Under the pieces are notes generated by a model that did no database searches, had not been told where the DNA came from, and saw only the letters and a program-made list of their open reading frames with translations. This document shows, one piece after another, positions 34,253-43,418 of a stretch of DNA of 64,000 bases. The DNA is from Verrucomicrobiota bacterium (GTDB lineage Bacteria; Verrucomicrobiota; Verrucomicrobiia; Limisphaerales; JAFGQR01). The translations under genes were made by a program, and so were the position numbers. Every line of letters begins with the position of its first letter. Within the stretch, counting starts at the first letter, position 1. The stretch lies in the NCBI GenBank assembly GCA_016935555.1, contig JAFGQR010000041.1, positions 1 to 64,000 of the forward strand, read 5' to 3'.

Positions 34253-36355
34253 ATGCCCCCCATCCGCAGCCGCCGTGGTTTCATGCGCCTCGTGCCTCTG
34301 CCCGGCATCCGCTGCGCACTGGCCGTCGCCCCACTCCTGGTCCCCTCCAGCCTCCCGGCGGCCACGCCCGACACCCCAACCGCTCCGCCCCCCGCCACCG
34401 CCGCCGCGCCGGCCATGCCCGCCAGCCCGGCCGCCGCACCCGGCTCGGCCGAAACCCTCACCATCGTCGGCGAAAAAGCCGCCGTGGAGCAGGGCGAAAA
34501 ACCCATCTTCACCGCCCTGCCCCCGCGGGACCTGATCGAGCGTCCCCTGGTCGAGTCGCCGGGATTGGAAACCGCCACCACCGTGATTGGCGCGCGCGAG
34601 ATCGAATGGCTCAACGCCTACACGGTCCTGGACGCCATGAAATACGCGCCCGGCGCGTGGACCGAAAGCCGCGGCCGCAAGGAGAAACAGCTCTTCTCCG
34701 TCCGCGGTCAGCGTTATCCGTATCCGGAGTATCTTGTGGACGGGGCGTGGTTTCGCGAGTTCACCGAGGCCGCGTTCTTCCTGAATGCCGCGAACGTGGA
34801 GCGGATTGAACTGCTGCGGTCGAGCAGCGACCTGTTGCTGACGCCGGGCGGCATGGCGGGCAGCGTCAGCATGGTCCCCAAAACCTATCTGCAGCCGGAA
34901 ACCCGCCTCAAAGCCGACTACGGCTCCTACAACACGGCTCGCGGGCAGATCAGCCACGGCGCTCCGGTCGGGCGCGGCTCGTATGGGTTGGGGATCGGGT
35001 ATCAGCACACCGACGGCCCCGACGACGAGAACGGGGAGGAAAACGTGGGCGACCTTTACGGGCGCATTCTGGTCCCGGTGGCCCCGCGGCTCGAGCTGAG
35101 CCTGATGGGCTACGGGATGTACGGCAACCGTGAGCTGCGGCTGGCCGAGCCGCCTGCTGCGCCCGTCTGGCAAACCCGCCGCGAAAGCTTCGATCCCATG
35201 CGCTATTTCTTCCTGGTCGGCAAAGCCCGCTATGAAGCCGGCGACAAAGCCGCCACCGAGCTGACGCTCAACGGCGCCTATCGCCGTTTCACGGGCCACC
35301 GCGTCGGCAGCCCCAGTTGGACCGAGAAGGACGCCGAGTGGGGCGCGCGGCTTGTGCAGAGCGTGAACGTGTCGGACGCCAACAACCTTCGCCTGGCTGG
35401 CCTCTACAACCACTGGCGCTCCCCCACCGGCAAGCGCTATTACGTCGGCAACCCCGGCGACCTCCGAACCTACGCCCTCGCCATCACCGACGAACACCAG
35501 TTCGACCGCCTCTCCCTCAACGCCGGCTACCGCTTCTCACGCACCTACGTCGGCGAGTTCGGCGGCTTCAACATCGAAGGCAGCGCCGGCAACCTCGCCT
35601 CCGTCACCATCAAAGACACCTGGGAAGACCCCCTCCACACCGCCAACCTCGGCGCCCGCTATCAACTCTCCGACGTCTTCTCCCTCCACGCCAACTTCAC
35701 CTTCGGCCAAATCGCCGCCCGCCCCGGCATGCTCGACGCCACCCTCAACCCCCCGGACACCGAAACCCGGCTCAAATACGACCTCGGCGCCCGCGCCGCC
35801 TGGCCCGCCTTCGGCGAGATCGCCCTGACCGGCTTCTTCGTCGACCAGCACGACGCCCCCTTTGCCCTCAACCAAACCACCAACCTCGTCGATGGCGCCC
35901 CCTTCGCCCTCTATGAAAACACCGACGCCCGCAGCTGCGGCCTCGAACTCGACCTCCGGTCGCGGCGCTTCGCCAGCGGGTTCCAGCTCTTCGCCAATGG
36001 CGTCCTCATGACCACCCGGAAAGCCGTCGACCACGATTGGGACGAGGATGCCGAAGTCCCCAATCTCGTCCTTGGCGGCGGCCTGTCCTACCTCTATAAA
36101 CGGATCGAGGCCGCCCTCCTCGCCAAACACGTGGGCTCCTACGAAAACAACCGGTTTCTCCCCACCCGCACCCCTCCTGTGGACCTGGGCGATTTCACCG
36201 AACTGAGCGCCATCCTCAACGTCCATCTCGGCAACCAGCACCAGCACCGCCTCTACCTCGCCGTCGACAACCTCACCGACAAAAGCTATTCAACCGTCGC
36301 AGGCTACCCCAACGACGGCCGCTTCTACCGCGGCGGCCTGAGCCTGTTCTTCTGA
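34253..36355 (+). CDS. TonB-dependent outer-membrane receptor
   Basis: TonB-dependent receptors import scarce ligands across the outer membrane using energy from TonB-ExbB-ExbD. The 700-residue protein has a signal peptide (ALAVAPLLVPSSLPAA), a TonB-box-like ETLTIVG (about 67-73), a plug domain (IEWLNAYTVLDAMKYAPGAW, FSVRGQRYPYPEYLVDG, NVERIELLRSSSDLLLTPGG) and a beta-barrel ending in aromatic GGLSLFF. The start could also be ATG 34283. The frame is open to 34100, overlapping the propeller gene, but ATG 34253 gives the sensible leader. The ligand cannot be predicted. Confidence 0.9.
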   Translation: MPPIRSRRGFMRLVPLPGIRCALAVAPLLVPSSLPAATPDTPTAPPPATAAAPAMPASPAAAPGSAETLTIVGEKAAVEQGEKPIFTALPPRDLIERPLVESPGLETATTVIGAREIEWLNAYTVLDAMKYAPGAWTESRGRKEKQLFSVRGQRYPYPEYLVDGAWFREFTEAAFFLNAANVERIELLRSSSDLLLTPGGMAGSVSMVPKTYLQPETRLKADYGSYNTARGQISHGAPVGRGSYGLGIGYQHTDGPDDENGEENVGDLYGRILVPVAPRLELSLMGYGMYGNRELRLAEPPAAPVWQTRRESFDPMRYFFLVGKARYEAGDKAATELTLNGAYRRFTGHRVGSPSWTEKDAEWGARLVQSVNVSDANNLRLAGLYNHWRSPTGKRYYVGNPGDLRTYALAITDEHQFDRLSLNAGYRFSRTYVGEFGGFNIEGSAGNLASVTIKDTWEDPLHTANLGARYQLSDVFSLHANFTFGQIAARPGMLDATLNPPDTETRLKYDLGARAAWPAFGEIALTGFFVDQHDAPFALNQTTNLVDGAPFALYENTDARSCGLELDLRSRRFASGFQLFANGVLMTTRKAVDHDWDEDAEVPNLVLGGGLSYLYKRIEAALLAKHVGSYENNRFLPTRTPPVDLGDFTELSAILNVHLGNQHQHRLYLAVDNLTDKSYSTVAGYPNDGRFYRGGLSLFF

Positions 36356-36394
36356 TCGTCCGAAAGCCGAACCCCGAAGGAAACCCGAACCCGA

Positions 36395-37309
36395 ATGACT
36401 GACACACGCCGTGTTCACCAAGGCCGGCCCCAGCCCACGCCGCCCTTCGCCCCCGTGACGCCGCCGCGCCCCGCCCCTTGGCGGCGCGGCGCCCCGCGCG
36501 ATGCCGGCCTCCTGCAGCCGGGACGCCGCGGCGCCACCAGACGTCCGCTTTCCGTTTTCCACCTGTTGTTCCCAATCCCCTTCGGGCTCGTGATGCTCGC
36601 CGGGGTCTTGCACGCCGCCGAACCGGTCGCGTCCACGCTGAGCCCCGAAGCCGTGACGTCGGAACTCCGGGCGGCCCACGAGGCGCGGGTGCAGCGGTTG
36701 CGCGAACACCAGGACTGGCTCTTGGAGAAGCAGCGGCTCGAGCTGTTGCGGGACACCCTCCGGCGCGAAATCCAGCGCCTCGACCAGGCCGCCCACGACG
36801 CGGGTCTCGACGCCGATGCTCTCGAACGCGAATGGTCCGGCGACCAGGACCGGGAACGCCGCCAGGTCGCGCTCGGCCTGGCCGTCGAGCGATTGGCGGA
36901 TCAGACCGATGAGAACCTCGACGCCGTGGCCGCCCGCGTCCTGCCCGGAGTGGTTCCGCCTCCCGAGCCGCCGTCCAATCCCCAGCCCGAAGCCCGCCTC
37001 CTGGCGGCGGTGCGGCGCCTCGAACACGCCGAGCGCCAGGCCGCCAGCGCAACCGCCGGCTTGACCGCCGGCGTGTTCGGTGGAAAGCCGGAAACGGTGA
37101 GGCTGCTGCGGATTGGCGGAGTGGCAGCGTGGTGGCTTTCGCTCGACGGGACCCGATCGGGCGTGGCGGCATGGGACGCCGGCAAAGTCCAGCTTCATGC
37201 CGGTTCACCCGGCGACCACCAGGCCATCACCCGCGCGTTTGCCATCCTCGAAGGCGGCGCCGCGCCGCAGTGGGTCGTGTTGCCCTTTCGCAGCTCCTCT
37301 TCCCCATGA
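36395..37309 (+). CDS. DUF3450-like coiled-coil periplasmic protein of a TonB system
   Basis: DUF3450 proteins accompany special TonB systems with extended TolQ-like proteins. This one has a hydrophobic leader (LSVFHLLFPIPFGLVMLAGVLHAAEP), a long coiled coil (RVQRLREHQDWLLEKQRLEL, LRREIQRLDQ) and a C-terminal globular part. The annotated ATG gives about 50 Pro/Arg-rich residues before the leader, which look non-native, yet no better start is visible. It overlaps the next gene by 4 nt. Family assignment rests on context and layout. Confidence 0.65.
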   Translation: MTDTRRVHQGRPQPTPPFAPVTPPRPAPWRRGAPRDAGLLQPGRRGATRRPLSVFHLLFPIPFGLVMLAGVLHAAEPVASTLSPEAVTSELRAAHEARVQRLREHQDWLLEKQRLELLRDTLRREIQRLDQAAHDAGLDADALEREWSGDQDRERRQVALGLAVERLADQTDENLDAVAARVLPGVVPPPEPPSNPQPEARLLAAVRRLEHAERQAASATAGLTAGVFGGKPETVRLLRIGGVAAWWLSLDGTRSGVAAWDAGKVQLHAGSPGDHQAITRAFAILEGGAAPQWVVLPFRSSSSP

Positions 37310-38823
37310 ATTCGCCAGCCCCCCGGGCCCCTCTCCATGAACCGCGCTTCCGCATGCCGAAGGTAGGGCGAGACTCCGTCGAGCCCATACTTCCCCTCAC
37401 ACGCTGCGCCCATCTGGACCCGCCATTCCGGGGAGCCCAACGCCTGGGCGGTGCCTGCGTTCAGGCCAGCCTCGTCCGCCTCAGCCTGCTCTGTGCCGGC
37501 CTGCTGGCGAGTGGCTTCGGCTTCGCCGCGGGCGATGTCCCGTCCGCCGCCGCCGATCCGGCGGCGGCAGTCGCCCTCCTCGATGCGGCCCGGGCGGCCC
37601 GAGCCGGGGCGGAGGAGAGCCTGGCGAAAGCGCGCCAGGCGCGGCTTGAGGAGCGCCAGGCGCTGGCCGCCGAGTTGCACCAGGTTTACGAGCGTCTCCA
37701 GGCCGCCGAGACTCGCGAACGCAAAGCTCGCAGGCGGCTGGCGTCGCTCGAGCAACGCGCCTCGCGGCTCCGGGAGGACGCCGTGGCCGTGAGCCGGCGC
37801 TCGGAACATCTGCTCCACCAGGCGCTCACGCTTGCGGGGGCGCGCGTCGACGCGTCGCGTCCGTTGAGCGACATTGAAAACGCGCTGTCGGCCGCGCTCG
37901 ACGCCCGTTTGAAGCGGCTCGATGCGGCGCTCCGGGTGCGGGTGCGTCCCGAAGCCGCGGTAAGCCGGAGCGGGGCGAGCCGGACGGTGCCGGTATTGCG
38001 CCTGGGCGCCTTTGCGGCATATGCCTGTGGCGGCACGTCCGACACGTGCGGACTGCTGCGCGACGAGGGCGGCGTGCCGAGGGTGGTCGGCCCCGAGCTG
38101 AGTCCGGCCCTGGCGGCGTGGGTGCGCACGGCGGCTCGAGGATCGTTCCGTTGCCTGCCCGTGGACGTCGACGGCTCGCTGCCAGAGCGGGCGCTCGCCG
38201 GGCGGCGGACGTGGCGCGCCTGGTTTGCGGCCGGGGGGCTGTTCATGTATCCGATCGTTCTGGTGGCGGTGGCGGGGATCGTTCTTGCGGTGGAACGGTT
38301 TGGTTATTTGCTGGCGATCCGGCCGCCGCCGGGCTTGGTGGATCGCGTGTTGGAACTGCTGCGGCGGGGGGCTTCTGGGGAAGCGGCGATCGAGGCAGGC
38401 GCCGCGTCCGGGCCCACGGCGCGCCTGCTTCGGGCGGGAATCAAAGCCCACGGCGCTTCTCAGGAACAACGCGAGACGGCGATGGAATCCGCGTTGCTGA
38501 CGGAAGCACCGCACATTGAGCGTTCGCTGGCACTGATAGGCACCCTGGCCGCCGTGGCGCCGCTGCTGGGGCTGCTCGGCACCGTTTCCGGCCTCATCGC
38601 CACCTTCAACACCATCGCCACCGTGGGAACCGCCAACCCGCGTCTGCTCTCCGGCGGCATTTCGGAAGCCATCATCACCACCCAGCTCGGCCTGATGGTC
38701 GGCATCCCCCTCCTGCTGATGCACGCCTGGCTCAACCGCTGGGCCGAACGCGCCGAAGCCATGCTCGAGTGCGACGCCATCCAGGTCTTCGGACTGCCCC
38801 CGAAAACCCATTCCTCCCCATGA
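37306..38823 (+). CDS. TolQ/ExbB-like proton channel protein with extended coiled-coil N-terminus
   Basis: The 505-residue protein has a signal-like hydrophobic segment (VRLSLLCAGLLASGFGFAAG, about 55-75), a long coiled coil, and a C-terminal MotA/TolQ/ExbB domain with three helices (MYPIVLVAVAGIVLAVERFG, LALIGTLAAVAPLLGLLGTV, ISEAIITTQLGLMVGIPLLL). This is the TonB2-type layout paired with DUF3450. ATG 37306 overlaps the previous stop. Between start codon and leader the DNA carries a GRDSVEP-encoding repeat (37361-37386), so the N-terminus appears rearranged. It energises TonB at the inner membrane. Confidence 0.85.
   Translation: MNSPAPRAPLHEPRFRMPKVGRDSVEPILPLTRCAHLDPPFRGAQRLGGACVQASLVRLSLLCAGLLASGFGFAAGDVPSAAADPAAAVALLDAARAARAGAEESLAKARQARLEERQALAAELHQVYERLQAAETRERKARRRLASLEQRASRLREDAVAVSRRSEHLLHQALTLAGARVDASRPLSDIENALSAALDARLKRLDAALRVRVRPEAAVSRSGASRTVPVLRLGAFAAYACGGTSDTCGLLRDEGGVPRVVGPELSPALAAWVRTAARGSFRCLPVDVDGSLPERALAGRRTWRAWFAAGGLFMYPIVLVAVAGIVLAVERFGYLLAIRPPPGLVDRVLELLRRGASGEAAIEAGAASGPTARLLRAGIKAHGASQEQRETAMESALLTEAPHIERSLALIGTLAAVAPLLGLLGTVSGLIATFNTIATVGTANPRLLSGGISEAIITTQLGLMVGIPLLLMHAWLNRWAERAEAMLECDAIQVFGLPPKTHSSP
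37361..37386. repeat. REP-like sequence embedded in the TolQ-like gene
   Basis: The 26-nt segment AGGTAGGGCGAGACTCCGTC plus GAGCCC is an imperfect palindrome (GGC..GAC....GTC..GCC) that encodes KVGRDSVEP. I recall this peptide in many unrelated Verrucomicrobia proteins, suggesting an interspersed repeat rather than native sequence. That recollection is unverified here. Confidence 0.4.
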
Positions 38824-39287
38824 CCCCCTTCCTCACCTGGTTCGCATCCGGCGGAACCGTGACCCTGGCCCTGACGGCCGTGGGCGTGGTGCTGGCGTTC
38901 CTTCTCGTCGAGCGGTTCTGGGCCGCCGAAACCCGGATGCGAGCGCTTGCCCGGGGGCGGTCTTCGACCCCGGCGCCCATGGGCGTCGGACGCGACCTGG
39001 CCGGGTCGCGGCGGATGGCTGTGATCCGGGCGTGCATCACAATCGCCCCGTTGCTGGGACTGCTGGGGACGGTCAGCGGCATCATCCACACCTTCCAGGA
39101 CATCGCCGCCGGCGGGTATCTCCTCGATATGAGCGCCGGCATCAGCCAGGCCCTCTACACCACCGAACACGGATTGGCCATCGCTGTCCCGGGTCTGCTC
39201 GCCGAACGTTTCCTGATGCAACGCCTGGAGAAACTGGCGTCTCTGACGGCCATTGCCGCCCGGAAGCCCGCGGAGGAACACCCATGA
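38820..39287 (+). CDS. exbB: Short ExbB/TolQ-like proton channel protein
   Basis: The 155-residue protein has three hydrophobic segments and the ExbB core ITIAPLLGLLGTVSGIIHTF followed by SAGISQALYTTEHGLAIAVP. Start ATG 38820 overlaps the long TolQ-like gene by 4 nt and the exbD gene overlaps its end by 4 nt. It is the second TolQ-family member of the operon; the presence of both a long and a short form is normal for DUF3450-linked TonB systems. It forms the proton channel with ExbD. Confidence 0.87.
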   Translation: MTPFLTWFASGGTVTLALTAVGVVLAFLLVERFWAAETRMRALARGRSSTPAPMGVGRDLAGSRRMAVIRACITIAPLLGLLGTVSGIIHTFQDIAAGGYLLDMSAGISQALYTTEHGLAIAVPGLLAERFLMQRLEKLASLTAIAARKPAEEHP

Positions 39288-39694
39288 GACGAGGCGTTCT
39301 CACCGGACGGCGCCGCCGCAGCCCCGGCGCGGCCATTGAGATGGCGCCGTTGATCGACTTGGTGTTCATCCTGCTCATTTTTTACATCGTCTCGACCAGC
39401 TTCGTGCAAGACACCGGCGTCGCCATCCACCGGCCGGTCAGCAACGCCGCACGCCCCCTCCCCGAACGCTACCTGCCCGTCGCCATCAGCAAGTCGGGCT
39501 GGGCGCATGTCGGCGGACGCCCGGTGGCGCCCGACGACGCCGGGGCGATCCGCCGGGCGTTGAGCGAGGCGGGCGTGCGCCGCGTTGTCCTCCAGGCCGA
39601 CCGCGAGGTCCCCACCGGCCTGCTGCTCCGCGTCATGGACACCTGTCACACCGCCGGCGCCGACGGTGTCGACGTTGCCGCCCTCCAGCCATGA
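39284..39694 (+). CDS. exbD: ExbD/TolR biopolymer transport protein
   Basis: The 136-residue protein has the ExbD/TolR layout: a short basic N-terminus, one helix with the proton-bearing Asp (IEMAPLIDLVFILLIFYIVS), and a periplasmic domain ending VLQADREVPTGLLLRVMDTCHTAGADGVDVA. The start ATG 39284 overlaps exbB. It couples proton flow to TonB. Confidence 0.93.
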   Translation: MRRGVLTGRRRRSPGAAIEMAPLIDLVFILLIFYIVSTSFVQDTGVAIHRPVSNAARPLPERYLPVAISKSGWAHVGGRPVAPDDAGAIRRALSEAGVRRVVLQADREVPTGLLLRVMDTCHTAGADGVDVAALQP

Positions 39695-40422
39695 ACCGCC
39701 CGCGCCCCGGCACCGCCCCCGCTGACCGTCATCCGACACATCTGCCTTGGCGCCGGCATGTGGCGGCCGCGCTGGTGTCGCTTGCTCTCAATACGCTCCT
39801 GCTCCTCGGCCTGGCATGGGCGCAGGCGTCGGGCACGCGCCCCGCCGAACGTCTGCTTCCCACCATGCCTCTCCGGGTGGTCGAACCCCCAAAACAGCCT
39901 CCCGAACCCGCTCCGCCCCCCAGCAAAACCGCTTCGGAATCGGAGGTGACGCCGCCGGCCCGGCCGGCACTCGCGCGGCCGCAGCCGGCTCCCTTGCAGC
40001 CCCTCGAGCCGTCCGTCGCCACCCTGGATTCGGGCGCCCTGGCGCTGCCGCCCTTCACGCCCTCCGCGATTCCCTTCGAAGCGTTCCCGTCGCCGTTGCC
40101 GGAGGCGTCTTCGGCCCCAGCTGCGGCCGCGGCAGAGCGCACGACGCGAGGTGCCGTGCTGATCCAGCCGCCCGACCTCGGGCTGTTCTATCCTTACCGC
40201 GCGCGGGTCAATGCCATCACCGGCACCACCCGCCTCCGGCTGCGCATTGCCGCCGACGGCAGCGTCACCGGGGCCGAGGTGCTGTCGGACAGTCCCCCCG
40301 GCGTTTTCGCCGCCGCCGCCCGCCGGGTGGCGCGTGCGCTGCGGTTCGAGCCCGCGCTGGACCGGGGCCGGCCCGTGGCGTCTGAGACCACGATGACCAT
40401 CGAATGGAGGCTGCCTGAATGA
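39691..40422 (+). CDS. tonB: TonB energy-transducing protein
   Basis: The 243-residue protein has an N-terminal membrane helix (AAALVSLALNTLLLLGLAWA), a Pro-rich periplasmic spacer (VVEPPKQPPEPAPPPSK), and a C-terminal TonB domain (TTRLRLRIAADGSVTGAEVL, FEPALDRGRPVASETTMTIE). It overlaps exbD and the TPR gene by 4 nt each. It carries proton-motive energy to the receptor encoded upstream. Confidence 0.9.
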   Translation: MNRPRPGTAPADRHPTHLPWRRHVAAALVSLALNTLLLLGLAWAQASGTRPAERLLPTMPLRVVEPPKQPPEPAPPPSKTASESEVTPPARPALARPQPAPLQPLEPSVATLDSGALALPPFTPSAIPFEAFPSPLPEASSAPAAAAAERTTRGAVLIQPPDLGLFYPYRARVNAITGTTRLRLRIAADGSVTGAEVLSDSPPGVFAAAARRVARALRFEPALDRGRPVASETTMTIEWRLPE

Positions 40423-41741
40423 CACGGATGCTCCTGAGCGTGTGGGTGCTGATGGGGGTTGCGGTGTTGCGCGGCGCCGCCCCGATCCCTCGCGACCTTG
40501 GCCCGCGGCTTCAGGAGGCCCAAGAACAGTTGCAGCACCAACGCCCCCACCTCGCCCTCCAACTCCTCCAGTCCTATCAGGGCGACGACCACGCCTTGCG
40601 CCAGCTCCTGCTCGGTCACGCCTTCGCCGCGCAAATCAACACCCACACCCACACCAACGCCGACGCAAACGCCGCTGCCGCCCTTGCCGCCTACCGGCGC
40701 GCTCTGCAGCTCGATCCCGCGCTCGACGCCGCGCGGCAGGGCCTGGCCCACCTTCATGCCCGCCAGGAACAGTGGGCCGACGCTGCCGCCCTCCTCGCCC
40801 AGTTCGTCAGCCCCTGGACCGCCGAGGCCGATTGGCTGACCCTCTACGCCCAAGCCGCCCTCGCCCTCGACGACCCTCGCCTCGCCCAAACACTCACCGA
40901 AGCCGGCCTCGTTCGTTTTCCCGGCAACCGCCGGCTGCGGCAATTGGATTTGACACGGCTTGTCCGCACCGGGGCGTTCGCGCAGGCCAGAACCGCCCTG
41001 CGTCACCTGTTGCGCGCCGAACCCGCCAGCCCGCAGCTTTGGGAACAGCTTGCCGCGGTCGCCCTTCAGGGCGGGCTCACCAACGAATACCTCCCCGCAC
41101 TCGAAGCCGCCCTGCTCGCGGACTCCGAAAACCTCGAGCGGCATCGCCAGTTTCTGGCCAGCTTGCTCCAGGAGGGCGACTGGCTCAGCGCGGTCGAACA
41201 CGGACAGCGCCTGCTGGCAGGCCGCCTGGCCCGCCCGGCGTCACGGCGCGCCGACATCGTCGAACTGCTGATTCGCGCGGCCGACGACGGCGGGCGGGAG
41301 GACTGGCTGGCCCGCTGGCTGGCGCTGGTTCCTGAGACTCAGCGCACTCCGGCCATGCGCCTGGCCGAAGCCCGCTCCGCTCTCCGCCAGGGACGCCCCG
41401 CCCAGGCCCGCGACGCTCTGCGCCGCCTGATCGCCAGCGGCGACACCCGAGCGTCCGTGTTCCTCTGGGCCGGCAGCCTCGCCGAATCCGAAGGCGCACT
41501 CGCCGAGGCCGAAGCCCATTACCGGCAGGCCGCCTCGCAGTCCGAACCCGCAGCCACACTGGCCCCGCTTCACCTGGCGCGCCTGCTCCACTCCCTCGGA
41601 CGGCAGGACGAAGCCGCGCGCGTGTTGCGTCAGCATCTGGAACAACACCCTGAAGATGTTGCCGCCCGCGCCCTGCTGGCGGCGTGTGCCCGGGACCACC
41701 GGGCTGCCGACGCCTCCTCCGACGCCAACAATCCCCCATGA
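40419..41741 (+). CDS. Exported TPR-repeat protein of the TonB operon
   Basis: The 440-residue protein has an N-terminal signal-like segment (MLLSVWVLMGVAVLRGAAP) and a body of tetratricopeptide helix pairs rich in Ala and Leu. Examples are LAAYRRALQLDPALDAARQG, EAEAHYRQAASQSEPAAT and DEAARVLRQHLEQHPEDVAA. TPR proteins are standard partners in DUF3450/TonB operons. A His/Thr/Asn-rich tract (NTHTHTNADANA) precedes one repeat. It overlaps both neighbours by 4 nt. Confidence 0.82.
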   Translation: MTRMLLSVWVLMGVAVLRGAAPIPRDLGPRLQEAQEQLQHQRPHLALQLLQSYQGDDHALRQLLLGHAFAAQINTHTHTNADANAAAALAAYRRALQLDPALDAARQGLAHLHARQEQWADAAALLAQFVSPWTAEADWLTLYAQAALALDDPRLAQTLTEAGLVRFPGNRRLRQLDLTRLVRTGAFAQARTALRHLLRAEPASPQLWEQLAAVALQGGLTNEYLPALEAALLADSENLERHRQFLASLLQEGDWLSAVEHGQRLLAGRLARPASRRADIVELLIRAADDGGREDWLARWLALVPETQRTPAMRLAEARSALRQGRPAQARDALRRLIASGDTRASVFLWAGSLAESEGALAEAEAHYRQAASQSEPAATLAPLHLARLLHSLGRQDEAARVLRQHLEQHPEDVAARALLAACARDHRAADASSDANNPP

Positions 41742-42493
41742 ACCCCATCCCTCACCCGCTCCGATTGAGCCTCGTCTTCGCCCTCGCGCTGCCCCTCGGT
41801 GCTGCCCTTCGCGCCAGCGAACCCCGCGTTCGCCCGGATCACGCCGCATTCTCCGCCGCGCAGGCGGAGCGGATGCGCCACGTGGCGGCGACGGCGCTGG
41901 CTCCCGTTTACCCCTTTTTGGCGGACTATATCGTGGACCGGTTTGATCTGGCGGACCGGGCCGGAATCGGCGTGGACATTGGCGGCGGGTCGGGCCGGCT
42001 GGTGGTCGAACTGTGCCGGCGCACTCCCCGGTATTACTGGATCAACACCGATCTCAACACGCACCACGCCGCGGCGTTCTGGCGCGAAACCCTCACCAAC
42101 GGCTGCGCCCACCGAGTGGCCCTCCTTTTTGCCGACGCCCAGCACCTGCCCTTCCGCGACGATTACGCCGATCTCATCGTGTCCCGCGGCTCGTTTCCGT
42201 TCTGGGACGATCCCCAACGCGGATTCGCCGAGGTGTACCGCGTGCTCAAACCGGGCGGCCAGGCCCTCATCGGACGCGGGTTCCCCCCAAACGTTCCCCT
42301 CGATGTCGCCAGGCAAATCCGCCGCAACCAGTCCAAGGGCGAGCCGAAATACGATGTCCGGCAGAGCGTCGAGCAGCTGCGCCGCCACATGGCGCACCTG
42401 CGCATCGACGACCACGAAATCTTCCGGCCCCGGTCGGACCAGGCGGAGGTCAACTACGGCGTTTGGGTGCGCTTCTCCAAGCCTCGGCGCTGA
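41738..42493 (+). CDS. Class I SAM methyltransferase with predicted signal peptide
   Basis: The 251-residue protein has a clear SAM-binding motif I (VDIGGGSGRLVVEL), a motif II region (ADAQHLPFRDDYADLIVSRG) and motif III (VYRVLKPGGQALIG). ATG 41738 overlaps the TPR gene by 4 nt, and this start gives an N-terminus that looks like a signal peptide (LRLSLVFALALPLGAALRAS). SAM is not expected in the periplasm, so the leader may act as a membrane anchor, or the enzyme may act before export. The substrate is unknown. Confidence 0.82.
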   Translation: MNPIPHPLRLSLVFALALPLGAALRASEPRVRPDHAAFSAAQAERMRHVAATALAPVYPFLADYIVDRFDLADRAGIGVDIGGGSGRLVVELCRRTPRYYWINTDLNTHHAAAFWRETLTNGCAHRVALLFADAQHLPFRDDYADLIVSRGSFPFWDDPQRGFAEVYRVLKPGGQALIGRGFPPNVPLDVARQIRRNQSKGEPKYDVRQSVEQLRRHMAHLRIDDHEIFRPRSDQAEVNYGVWVRFSKPRR

Positions 42494-42520
42494 CTGTGGC
42501 CCGGGCGCGGTTTTCTTGCG

Positions 42521-43294
42521 TCACGGCGCGTTGTTCTCATGGTTTTCCAGGGCCCCCTCGAGCTGTTCCAGCACGCCCGGATCCCGCACGTCCACCCACC
42601 GGCCCTCGATCGCCATGCCCGCCACCTTCAACCCCTCCCGCACCATCCCGTTGATCGCATCCGTCAACTCATACTCCCCACGCGGCGATGGGGTGAGACG
42701 CGCCGTGAACTCGAACACAACCGGCTGGAACACGTAAATGCCCGCGTTATACCAGACCGTCTGCCCGGCCCTGAGCAGCCCCTGGCACCGCAATTCCTCC
42801 AGTTGCGCCGCCGTCGGCTTCTCCACCAGCCGCGTCAGGCAAAACGACTCGTCAAAAAAATTCACGGCCCCCTTCGTCACATCCTCGCCGACGGTCACCG
42901 TGACCAGCCCCGCGAACTTGTCTTCGGCGAAACGGGCCGTCATCCGGGCATAGGTGTCGGGCCGGACCAGGATGTCCCCGTATGTCAGCAGGAAGGGGTC
43001 CGTCCCGACGAATTCCCTGGCCGCTTCGGGCGCCTTGCCGGTGCCGTTCTGCACCGCCTGCCGCCCATAGGCGATGCGGGCCCCCCACCGCGCGCCGTCC
43101 TGGAAGTGGCCCTCGATTGTCTCGGCGCGATAGCCGGTCACAATGAACACCTCGCGAATGCCGGCGCTGAGCAGCCCGCCCAGAATGTGTTCGAGGATGG
43201 GTTTGCCCTGCACCTTGAGCATCGGCTTCGGCAGCGTGTGGGTCAGTGCCTTCATGCGTGTGCCCTTGCCGGCGGCGAGGATGACTGCTTTCAT
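42521..43294 (-). CDS. Sugar nucleotidyltransferase (NTP-transferase family)
   Basis: The 257-residue enzyme begins MKAVILAAGKGTRMKALTHT with the nucleotide-binding loop and LPKPMLKVQGKPILEHIL, then FLLTYGDILV (metal-binding Asp) and EKPTAAQ. It should make an NDP-sugar from a sugar 1-phosphate, probably for polysaccharide or cell-wall use. No acyltransferase domain follows, so it is not a full-length GlmU. It is divergent from the SET-domain gene; the substrate is unassigned. Confidence 0.87.
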   Translation of the reverse strand: MKAVILAAGKGTRMKALTHTLPKPMLKVQGKPILEHILGGLLSAGIREVFIVTGYRAETIEGHFQDGARWGARIAYGRQAVQNGTGKAPEAAREFVGTDPFLLTYGDILVRPDTYARMTARFAEDKFAGLVTVTVGEDVTKGAVNFFDESFCLTRLVEKPTAAQLEELRCQGLLRAGQTVWYNAGIYVFQPVVFEFTARLTPSPRGEYELTDAINGMVREGLKVAGMAIEGRWVDVRDPGVLEQLEGALENHENNAP

Positions 43295-43418
43295 GCGCGC
43301 GGCAGTCTCGCAGAAAACCCCGCCGCGTTCAATGGCCGGCGGGCGCCGCCGGCGCGTCCTTGCGTTTCGCGCGCCCCGGAGCGCACGATGCCGCCTGTGG
43401 AATCTCGAACGTGCAAGC

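Noticed and set aside
43143-43418. N-terminal extension of the SET protein
   Set aside because: The upstream part overlaps the start of the divergent nucleotidyltransferase gene and lacks family similarity; ATG 43419 fits the SET domain start.
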